A stretch of 11,724 nt of DNA from an uncultured bacterium (GTDB lineage: Bacteria > Bacteroidota > Bacteroidia > Bacteroidales > Marinifilaceae), in assembly GCA_905215395.1 (NCBI GenBank), contig CAJMQA010000084.1:1-11724 (forward strand), read 5' to 3'. The number at the start of each line of letters is the position of its first letter. Positions within the stretch are counted from its first letter, which is position 1. The translations under genes were made by a program, and so were the position numbers. Positions 1 through 6,700 of this stretch are shown piece after piece. The notes below the pieces were generated by a model. That model saw only the letters and a list, made by a program, of their open reading frames with translations, ran no database searches and was not told the DNA's origin.

Positions 1-1256
1 CCTGGTGTTACCAGACTTTTTACCAAATGCAATAAGGGGGGATGGAGTTCCGGGAGATTACCGGTCTCTGACGGCCAGTAATTCATTTGTAAATTGATGT
101 TCAGATGATAATCTCCGTTCCAGGGTGTCTGTATGGGATTAGCCCATAAGCCTTGAAGGTTTAAAGGAAGGGTGTTTTTCCGGGTACCGCTGAGCATCAG
201 GTATCGCCCGTATTGAAAATATAAGGCAGCCAGGGCCGGGTCGTCCTCCTGCTGGAAACGGAACAGACGCTTATCTGTGGGGAGGGTGTCCGGCCCTTTT
301 CCCAGGTCTAATTCCACCCGTTCGTATTTATCCTGCCACATGGCTGAATGTCTTGAAAGTAATTGCTTGTATTCCAATGTTTCGGCTTCATCTAGTAAAT
401 CCCTGGCCAGAGATTCGTATCTCTTATGATAAAGGCTGGTTGCCGATGAAATCAGGATATAAGCTGTCGTCGCTCCTTTTACATGGATTGTGGCAGAATC
501 GGCAGTCTGTGTGCCGTCTTCCTGTATTACTTTCATCAGGGTCAGATACCGGGTTCCCTGGCCGTTGTGTCCGTTGTTCAGGTACCCGTGCATGTGGATC
601 AGACCGTCGTTGGAATAACAGGAGAACCGTTCGGGACGGTCGAGTGTTACTTTGAAATTCAGTTTTGCTTTTTCGTCTGCTGTCAGTTTGACAACAATGA
701 CATCATCAGCATAGGATACAAAATATTCCCTTTGATATTTTACATTTCCTTTTCGGAATGTCGTCCGGGCCAGAGCGTTGTCCAAAGAGAGTTCTCTGTG
801 ATACTCAGAGTACTGTTCGCCGCAACTGTCCGGATAAGAGTATTCCAGCTGTAAGTTTCCCAATATCTGGAAAGAACCATAGGGAGTATCGGTTCCGTTT
901 CCGGAATTTGAGCCCTTCCCGCCACAGGCGAAATACCGGTACATTAATTTTTGTGCTTCGTCGTTTTTACCTTCTTTCAGCAATTGCCTGATTTCAGGTA
1001 AATATTTTATGGCTTCGGGATTCCGGGTGTCATCAAATCCACCTGACCACATCGTGATGTCATTTAAGGTGATATTTTCCCGGAGCACTCCTCCGTCAGG
1101 CATTGCTCCCAGCCGCCCGTTACCCAATGGAAGTGCCTCTTCCCATAAATGGGCGGGGGTGGTATACCAAAGCTTATATTCCAGTTGATTCTGACAGGAT
1201 AGTATGCCGGAGATAAAGCAGGATAAGATGATCCAGGGGAAGAGGGGGACCTTCAT
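1..1256 (-). CDS. GH95 family alpha-L-fucosidase lipoprotein, N-terminal part (runs off left edge)
   Basis: The minus strand is open from an ATG at 1256 to the window edge (418 codons, no stop). Residues 1-21 form a lipoprotein signal ending in I-L-S-C21, so the enzyme is probably anchored to a membrane and exported. The family is recognised from the N-terminal block at residues 38-52 (W-E-E-A-L-P-L-G-N-G-R-L-G-A-M), the L-N-D-x-T-M-W-S-G segment after it, and the start of the (alpha/alpha)6 barrel with N-L-Q-G-L-W-A-N followed by H384-L-N386-I-N388 and M-N-Y-W. In characterised GH95 enzymes the two asparagines of N-x-N help activate the water in inverting hydrolysis of terminal alpha-1,2-L-fucose. 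The general acid glutamate lies beyond the window. Family members are about 750-800 residues long, so roughly half is present. It likely trims fucose from host or milk glycans. The neighbouring S4 gene lies 10 bases upstream in the same direction. The family call is firm; the exact substrate is inferred. Confidence 0.9.
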   Translation of the reverse strand, partial: MKVPLFPWIILSCFISGILSCQNQLEYKLWYTTPAHLWEEALPLGNGRLGAMPDGGVLRENITLNDITMWSGGFDDTRNPEAIKYLPEIRQLLKEGKNDEAQKLMYRYFACGGKGSNSGNGTDTPYGSFQILGNLQLEYSYPDSCGEQYSEYHRELSLDNALARTTFRKGNVKYQREYFVSYADDVIVVKLTADEKAKLNFKVTLDRPERFSCYSNDGLIHMHGYLNNGHNGQGTRYLTLMKVIQEDGTQTADSATIHVKGATTAYILISSATSLYHKRYESLARDLLDEAETLEYKQLLSRHSAMWQDKYERVELDLGKGPDTLPTDKRLFRFQQEDDPALAALYFQYGRYLMLSGTRKNTLPLNLQGLWANPIQTPWNGDYHLNINLQMNYWPSETGNLPELHPPLLHLVKSLVTP

Positions 1257-1266
1257 TTTAATGATA

Positions 1267-1470
1267 TTATGTGATTTTAATGATTTGTCCTAAGGCTTCA
1301 ATTATTTCACCTTTCCGGATTTTTGCCCGTTTCCGTGTCTCCGGTTCACCATTGCGTAAAACTTCACCCTCTTCAACCAGAGCTTTGGCCATGGCACCGC
1401 TTTCTGCAATTTGAGTGGCTTTCAGGAGTTTGATCAGTTCTATGTATTCATCTTTGATTTCAAATTCCAT
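1267..1470 (-). CDS. Small S4-domain RNA-binding protein (YbcJ-like)
   Basis: A 67-residue protein that is essentially a single S4 RNA-binding domain. It has an N-terminal helical part (E-Y-I-E-L-I-K-L-L-K), a gly/ala-rich turn with A-K, then E-G-E-V-L-R-N-G and E-T-R-K-R, ending in a short beta strand around G-E-I-I. This matches the stand-alone S4 proteins of the YbcJ type, small proteins thought to bind structured RNA, perhaps rRNA or tRNA; no catalytic domain is attached. I chose the ATG at 1470 because the 18 extra residues of the longer reading frame (start 1524) are AT-rich and resemble untranslated leader. The Met-Glu-Phe start matches how this family begins. A TAAATTTG promoter-like element lies just upstream. 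The GH95 gene begins 10 bases downstream on the same strand, so the two may share a transcript. The biological target is unknown. Confidence 0.82.
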   Translation of the reverse strand: MEFEIKDEYIELIKLLKATQIAESGAMAKALVEEGEVLRNGEPETRKRAKIRKGEIIEALGQIIKIT

Positions 1471-1608
1471 CCTGTAGAAATTTTTAATTTGTAGCAAATT
1501 TAATAAAATCTGGTTAATTATCATGATAAATTAAATCCGGAATAAGAGTGAGGAATGTGAAAATTTAAATATTTTTGTGAAATGGGAGCTATAATATTTT
1601 GATTCGAA
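1471..1608. other. Divergent intergenic region between S4 gene and ECF sigma gene
   Basis: This 138-base AT-rich gap separates the leftward S4/GH95 unit from the rightward sigma gene and must hold both promoters. On the plus strand TATTTTTG at 1570-1577 fits the TAnnTTTG -7 pattern about 32 bases before the sigma start, but no TTTG is present at the expected -33 distance. No RNA gene or convincing operator palindrome was seen. Confidence 0.4.
1495..1502 (-). promoter_or_regulatory. Candidate -7 element (TAnnTTTG) for the S4-GH95 unit
   Basis: Read on the minus strand this is TAAATTTG, a perfect match to the Bacteroidetes housekeeping -7 consensus TAnnTTTG. It sits about 25 bases upstream of the preferred S4 start at 1470. 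No good TTTG -33 element is visible 19-21 bases further upstream, so the assignment rests on one element only. Confidence 0.35.
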
Positions 1609-2169
1609 GTGGAGGATAAAGAATTAATAGAACTATTGCGTAAAAATGACCGGAAGGCCTACTCACTTTTGTTTGACAGGTATTTTGAGCGGTTGTTTAC
1701 ATTTGCTGTCCATGTCGTCTTCCGGGAAGATGTGGCAAATGATATTGTGCAGGAAATTTTCATTCATCTTTACGAAAAATCGCAGGTATTGAATTATGAG
1801 GCTTCCCTGAAATCCTATTTGTTCAATAGTGTACGTAACCGCTGCTTTAACTATTTGCGGGATCGGAAGGTCGAAGACAAACGAAAAAATTTATATGCCG
1901 AGGCCTGTATCTGGTCAGAAAATGTGGACTGTATTGAGGAAGAGGATATTTTGAATCAGATCCACTCCGCGATGAAAGAATTGCCAGAAAAATGCCGGGA
2001 GATCTGTCAGCTCCGTTTTTTTGAAGGGAAAGAGTATGGGGAGATAGCCGGACTTCTGGAGATGGCAGAGAGTACTGTCCGGGTGCAGATCCGGAGGGGA
2101 ACAGAAAAGTTGCGGAAGCATTTTGTCTGTTCTGACTGGAATATTATTCTTTTTTTTATCAAAGTTTAA
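1609..2169 (+). CDS. ECF-type RNA polymerase sigma factor (FecI-like)
   Basis: A 186-residue sigma-70 family factor of the extracytoplasmic-function type. Region 2 spans about residues 16-87 and contains the core-binding and -10-recognition helices (A-Y-S-L-L-F-D-R-Y-F and later D-I-V-Q-E-I-F, then S-V-R-N-R-C-F-N-Y-L-R-D). Region 4 spans about 120-171, with L-P-E-K-C-R-E and a helix-turn-helix around E-Y-G-E-I-A-G-L-L-E to V-R-V-Q-I-R-R-G. Translation most likely begins at GTG 1609: an in-frame TGA at 1600-1602 excludes a longer form, and the GTG places region 2 at the usual distance from the N terminus. A short hydrophobic tail of about 14 residues follows region 4. It is followed by a FecR anti-sigma gene after 82 bases, so it is inferred to be held inactive by FecR and to direct transcription of the downstream susC operon, possibly also its own. 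Confidence 0.93.
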   Translation: MEDKELIELLRKNDRKAYSLLFDRYFERLFTFAVHVVFREDVANDIVQEIFIHLYEKSQVLNYEASLKSYLFNSVRNRCFNYLRDRKVEDKRKNLYAEACIWSENVDCIEEEDILNQIHSAMKELPEKCREICQLRFFEGKEYGEIAGLLEMAESTVRVQIRRGTEKLRKHFVCSDWNIILFFIKV

Positions 2170-2179
2170 AAAAATAATA

Positions 2180-2221
2180 AAATTTTCACTTTTCGTGTAA
2201 ACAAATTTTCACTTTTCGTGT
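2180..2221 (+). repeat. Tandem 19-bp direct repeat between sigma and fecR
   Basis: Two perfect 19-bp copies (AAATTTTCACTTTTCGTGT) occupy 2180-2198 and 2203-2221, separated by 4 bases, giving a 23-bp period close to two helical turns. The first copy with its flank also forms an imperfect inverted repeat (TTTTCAC at 2183-2189 against GTGTAAA at 2195-2201, one mismatch). A third near-copy lies upstream of susC at 3603-3620. The CGTGT block resembles the CGT-type -10 core seen in some ECF-dependent promoters. A role as a promoter or binding site is inference. Confidence 0.75.
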
Positions 2222-2251
2222 TTTAGGGATGTAATTTATAAATAAAATGTC

Positions 2252-3406
2252 ATGAATATTGACTGGTCCCTTTTAAAACGTAGCCTTGTATCCCGGGTAA
2301 ATGAACCCGAGCAGCAGCTCTTGAGGGAATGGTTGGAAGAGTCTCCCGAGCATCGGGATTTATATCGGAATATGAAGACTTTTCTGGCCGATCCTGAAGC
2401 ATTCCTGCCGGATGAAGAACGGCTTTTTCATTTTAAGGCCGGTTATGAAAAGCGTTTACAAGGCGTCCGTCGTCACCATCGGTTACACTATTATTCACGG
2501 ACCTTGACTGTCGCTGCCTCCTTGCTTGTTGTCTGCGGATTGGCTTTGTTTGTGTGGCTCCGGAGCGGAGAGAACGGACTTTTAAGGACAGTTCAGGAAG
2601 AAAACGTTATTTCACCCGGTTCCTCTAAAGCTCTTCTGGTCACCAATGAAGGAAAAACGATACAATTGAATAGTGGGGTGCAGGAAGTTGTTGTTGCCGG
2701 AGATATGAAAGTGAAAAATGATGCAAATGCATTGATTTATTCTGAATCCGGAATCCGGGCAGAGCAATATGAAGAGAATCAGCTGATTATCCCCAGAGGT
2801 GGCGAATATTCAGTTCAGCTGGCAGATGGTACCAGGGTGTGGTTGAACTCTGCATCTGAGTTAAAATATCCGGTGCAGTTCAGGGGGCAGCAACGCAAGG
2901 TATTTCTGAAAGGGGAAGCCTATTTTCAGGTTGCCCATGATTCGGAAAAAGCCTTTATCGTTGTAACGGATGAGATAGAGGTGAAGGTGTATGGAACGGA
3001 GTTCAATATCAATACCCGCGTTGCGGGATATGTACAGACCACTTTGGTGAAAGGTTCTGTTTCCGTACGCACTAACGGATTACAGGAACAAATGTTAGAG
3101 CCTGACCAGATGGCTCAGTTTCATCGGGGTACAGGAAAAATAGATGTATTGAATGTGGATGTAAATAATTATATCGGCTGGAAGTCCGGTGTGTATGTAT
3201 TCGAAAACCGTACCATAGAACAAATTATGGAAGAATTGTCCTTGTGGTACGATGTGGAAGTATTCTTTAAAAATAACGTAGCCCGGAATCAGCGGTTTAG
3301 CGGTAGCCTTCCCCGTTACCGGGAAATTGAAAACATGTTAGCAGTCATCGAAAAAACATCACATGTCGGATTTGAGGTGAGGGGGAAGACGATAGTTGTT
3401 AAATAA
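2252..3406 (+). CDS. FecR-family anti-sigma factor (with C-terminal DUF4974/STN-like domain)
   Basis: A 384-residue inner-membrane signal transducer. Residues 1-80 are the cytoplasmic part that would bind the sigma factor, with the typical E-W-L-E-E-S-P-E-H-R-D-L-Y motif. Residues about 84-104 are a single hydrophobic membrane segment (L-T-V-A-A-S-L-L-V-V to F-V-W-L). The periplasmic FecR domain covers about 178-275 (P-R-G-G-E-Y, L-A-D-G-T-R-V-W-L-N-S-A-S, G-E-A-Y-F-Q-V, V-Y-G-T-E-F-N-I). A C-terminal DUF4974 domain covers about 313-384 and ends in the strand-like G-K-T-I-V-V-K. Length and order are normal for Bacteroidetes FecR proteins. It lies between its sigma factor and an STN-bearing SusC, the classic arrangement in which the transporter's STN domain signals to FecR, which then frees or activates the sigma factor. 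The stop codon lies within a 20-bp palindrome. Confidence 0.93.
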   Translation: MNIDWSLLKRSLVSRVNEPEQQLLREWLEESPEHRDLYRNMKTFLADPEAFLPDEERLFHFKAGYEKRLQGVRRHHRLHYYSRTLTVAASLLVVCGLALFVWLRSGENGLLRTVQEENVISPGSSKALLVTNEGKTIQLNSGVQEVVVAGDMKVKNDANALIYSESGIRAEQYEENQLIIPRGGEYSVQLADGTRVWLNSASELKYPVQFRGQQRKVFLKGEAYFQVAHDSEKAFIVVTDEIEVKVYGTEFNINTRVAGYVQTTLVKGSVSVRTNGLQEQMLEPDQMAQFHRGTGKIDVLNVDVNNYIGWKSGVYVFENRTIEQIMEELSLWYDVEVFFKNNVARNQRFSGSLPRYREIENMLAVIEKTSHVGFEVRGKTIVVK

Positions 3407-3420
3407 ACGTTCGTTTATTT
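3401..3420. terminator. Palindrome overlapping the fecR stop codon, possible weak terminator
   Basis: Nine-base arms AAATAAACG and CGTTTATTT face each other around a TT centre, and the fecR TAA stop (3404-3406) lies within the left arm. The stem is AT-rich with only two GC pairs and is followed by TTAGTAAAA rather than a long U tract, so it may be a weak terminator, an mRNA 3' end stabiliser, or the outer end of the repeat element that follows. Confidence 0.35.
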
Positions 3421-3642
3421 TAGTAAAATCGGTGGAATCAGTGAAACTGGTGAAATCAGTTCTGGCTTTCCACTGTTTCCTTCCTCTTTTAATTTTCTCC
3501 CTATTCTATTTTTATTCTTTTTCAATTAGTTATCTACTCATCGTCTGTGTCTGTGTTTGATCGGGGAACTACTGATTCCACCGATTTCACCAGTTTCACT
3601 GATTTCACTTTTCGGGTAAATCCTTGCCTGAAATAAACGAAC
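3409..3642. repeat. Nested inverted-repeat element built of 9-bp units
   Basis: The outer arms are a perfect 12-bp inverted repeat (GTTCGTTTATTT at 3409-3420 and its complement at 3631-3642). An inner 22-bp perfect inverted repeat lies at 3436-3457 and 3583-3604. Both inner arms are made of degenerate 9-bp units of consensus YRGTGRAAY: about three on the plus strand at 3430-3456, about four on the minus strand at 3571-3608. The whole is about 234 bp and could fold as a long hairpin, or could be a small dispersed intergenic element. No flanking target-site duplication was established. Confidence 0.65.
3603..3620 (+). promoter_or_regulatory. Third copy of the sigma-fecR repeat motif, upstream of susC
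   Basis: TTTCACTTTTCGGGTAAA matches the first repeat copy at 2184-2201 in 17 of 18 positions (G for T at 3615). It lies 114 bases before the susC start, on the same strand as the operon. Sharing between the two non-coding gaps of one regulatory unit suggests a common protein or sigma-factor target. This is inference, because the left part of the motif also belongs to the 9-bp repeat units. Confidence 0.4.
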
Positions 3643-3658
3643 CTTTTAATTGTAAAAA

Positions 3659-3688
3659 ATCCCGGAGCAGCGCCAACCAATCCGGGAT
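3659..3688 (+). other. Stem-loop in the susC 5' leader
   Basis: A perfect 8-bp stem (ATCCCGGA at 3659-3666 with TCCGGGAT at 3681-3688) encloses a 14-base GC-rich loop. It stands out in AT-rich surroundings 46 bases before the susC ATG. No U tract follows, so it is not an obvious terminator. A leader structure affecting mRNA stability, translation or small-RNA pairing is possible. Confidence 0.5.
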
Positions 3689-3734
3689 ATAAATAGGTCA
3701 AACTACTAGTAATAACCTTTAATTTGTCAAATTT

Positions 3735-6700
3735 ATGAAAAAAAATCAAGGGTGGACTCATTTTTATGAGAAAAAACCGGTCAAATTCTTTAGAATCATG
3801 AAATTATTGCTTGTGCTGCTGACGGCGACGACAATGACAATTTCAGCAAATACGTTTTCGCAGTGTAAGGTGACTCTATCTGTGAAAGATGTCGGGGTGA
3901 TGGAGTTATTCCGGGAAATCCAGAAAAAGACAAATCTTTATTTTGTTTATAATGTGGATGATCTGCAGCAATTCAGCCGTATCTCTGTTACAGCCCGGGA
4001 TGAGGCCGTGGAGACTGTGCTAAAACGGGTGTTCGGAGATAAAAAACTGGATTTTGTGAATGAAGGCAATGTCATCATTGTAAAGCCGAAAATGGAATTG
4101 TCCGCCCCTCAGGAAAAAATTGTGGTTCCCGGGAAAGTCATGGACAAATCAGGCAATCCGCTGCCTGGAGTATCCGTATTGATTAAGGGGACTACTTTAG
4201 GGGTTGCGACTGATGTCAATGGTTTGTTTACGGTAGAGCTGCCCCAGATGAAAGATGTGGTTCTGGTATTTTCTTTTGTGGGAATGGAGCCTCAGGAAGT
4301 TCGTTATACCGGTCAAAAAGGTATTAATGTTTATCTGAAAGAAATGACTTCTGAGATTGATGAGGTTGTTGTTGTCGGATATGGTACGACGAAGAAAAAA
4401 GATTTGACAGGTTCTGTGGTCTCTGTGAAGACGGCTGAAATTAAGGATGTCCCCTTTATGAGTGTGGATAATGCGCTGGCAGGAAAAGCAGCGGGGGTTT
4501 CGGTAGTAAAAGCTGACGGTTCTCCGGGGGGAGCGGTACGTATCCGTATCCGTGGGGGAGCTTCTTTGTTGGGTACCAATGATCCGCTTTATGTGATAGA
4601 TGGAATTCCTACCCAAGTGACTGACAATTATATCAGCGGACAGTCGGATATTACCAATCCCGTGGAAGCTGCTAACTATGGGGAAGACTTTAATAACAGT
4701 GTGGAAGGTGCATTTTCCAGAGGATTGAATAGTCTGGCAGGACTGAATATCAATGACATTGAAAGTATTGATATTTTAAAGGATGCATCTGCAACTGCCA
4801 TTTATGGTTCAAAGGCAGCCAATGGGGTTGTCATTATTACGACCAAACGCGGACGGCAGGATATGAAACCTCAGTTCAATTTCAACTATTACGTGGGATT
4901 GACTACTCCTATAAAAGAGGAGGTATTGAATGCTGAACAATATAAATCGGCTTTAAAAGAAGCTGCTACAAATTTTTTGAATGCACGTGAAGCTTCCGGG
5001 CGCCCGATGACCGGGAGCCAGGTGGTACAGGCACAGAAAATCCTGAACGATCCTACTTTCTTTGGAAATGCCGATACGGATTGGGTAGGACTGGTATTAC
5101 GTAACGGACTGACACAAAATGTGGATATGTCTGTTTCTGGTGGTGGTAAGAGCTCCAGATATTACACTTCATTGTCCTATACCGGACAGGAAGGTACTCT
5201 GATCGGAACCGATTTTAAACGTATCTCCGGAAAGATCAGTGTGGACAGCGATATCTCAGACTGGTTCCGTTTGTTTGCCAATGTGAATTATGGCTATACC
5301 AAAACAAATATTACCAATGGTATATATGGACAGGCTTTGAATGCTCCTCCTGTATTTTCTCCCTATAACGAGGACGGGTCTTATTCGGCTTTGGGAGATT
5401 TGAGTTTGGATTACCGGGGATATCAGAATCCGCTGGCAGTGGCTCAAGGCACCAATCTGGCAAAAGATTACCTGATGAAAGGTTCTCTGGCAGCAGAAAT
5501 AGCTATTCTGAAAGATCTGAAATTTAAATCAACGGTATCAGTTAGTTACGATGCGTACAATCAATTGAATTATGTACCCAGCTTTGTAGAGGTCGGCGGA
5601 TTTTACGGGCGGGAAGATTCACAGGGCGGTCTGGGAACCCAGGCACATTCTACCACCATCAATACTTTCTTTGAAAACACACTGACCTGGGATAAGGAAT
5701 TTAACCAGAACCATCGCCTGAATGTCATGGCCGGTACCTCCTGGGAAGATTACCGCAGTGATTTTTTTTCAGCTACAGGGCGCGGATATCCGGATGACTT
5801 TGTATTGAATAACCTGAGTTCTGCAGCAACTCCGGTCAATGTACTGGGAGCTTCTCCCCAAAGCCGGAATTCTTTGCTGTCATTCTATCTGAGGGCTAAT
5901 TATGTTTGGAAAGACCGCTATTTGTTTACCTTTACGGGACGTGCCGATGCTTCTTCTAAATTTGCCCCGGATAATCAATATGGTTTTTTTCCTTCCGGTG
6001 CAATTGCATGGAGGATTTCCCAGGAAAATTTTATGAAAGATGCGGCCTGGATAGATGAGATAAAACTGAGGGTAAGTGCCGGAAAAACAGGAACACAGAG
6101 TATCGGTGATCATATGTGGCGTACTCTTTATACGACTGCTTCCTATGGCGGCCAGAATGCTTTGGTGCCGACACAATTGGGAAATGATAAGATAAAATGG
6201 GAATCTACTGTTCAGAAAGATATCGGTTTGGATTTTTCATTCTGGAACGGACGTCTGGCAGGTACTTTCGGGTATTACCATAAGGTGACGGATGGTGCTT
6301 TGTTAAATCTGACACCTGCTCCCAGTTCTTCTTTTTCTACAGTTGTGTTCAATATTGCTAAAATCCGAAACCAGGGATTGGAATTTGATATTCACGGAGA
6401 TTTTATCCGGAAGACAAATTTCAAATGGAGCGGTGCTTTGAATATTTCCAGGAATGTTTCAAAAGTGATCGATGTAGCCGGAAATCCGTTTTCCGATCCG
6501 AACGACCGGGATAATCTGAATCTGGGAACGAGTGTTGTGAAAGAAGGCGAATCTCTGGGCTTATTGTGGGGACGAGTGGCTACCGGAATCATAAAGACAG
6601 ATGAAGAGCTGGCAGCCGTGAAGAAAGCTTTCCCTTACTGGTCCAGTTTTGATCCCTATTTGTCGAAAGGTGATGTGATGTATGAATTCGATGAAACAGG

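Larger units (their letters stand above)
3407..3734. other. 328-base structured intergenic region between fecR and susC
   Basis: There is no credible gene here. From left to right it holds the end of the stop-codon palindrome, the left arm of a nested inverted repeat (about 3409-3460), a pyrimidine-rich centre (3461-3540), the right arm (about 3571-3642) that also carries a TTTCACTTTTCGGGTAAA motif, a GC-rich hairpin (3659-3688), and an AT-rich susC leader. No TTTG/TAnnTTTG housekeeping promoter was found before susC, which fits transcription by the ECF sigma factor. Confidence 0.7.

Noticed and set aside
353..991. Plus-strand open frames of 77-123 codons over the first kilobase
   Set aside because: They lie opposite the uninterrupted minus-strand GH95 frame, which shows clear family motifs throughout; the plus-strand frames overlap each other and resemble no protein family.
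1471..1524. Eighteen-residue N-terminal extension of the S4 protein
   Set aside because: It would be translated from AT-rich DNA holding a promoter-like TAAATTTG element, and the S4 family normally starts at the internal Met.
3430..3608. Possible CRISPR array or minisatellite from the 9-bp units
   Set aside because: The units are only 9 bp, contiguous and degenerate, with no spacers and no cas genes; the arrangement is an inverted repeat rather than an array.
3534..3761. Minus-strand 75-codon frame with a repetitive V-K-S-V-K-L segment
   Set aside because: The repetitive segment is just the 9-bp intergenic repeat read in frame. The frame crosses the susC start and leader hairpin and has no family resemblance.
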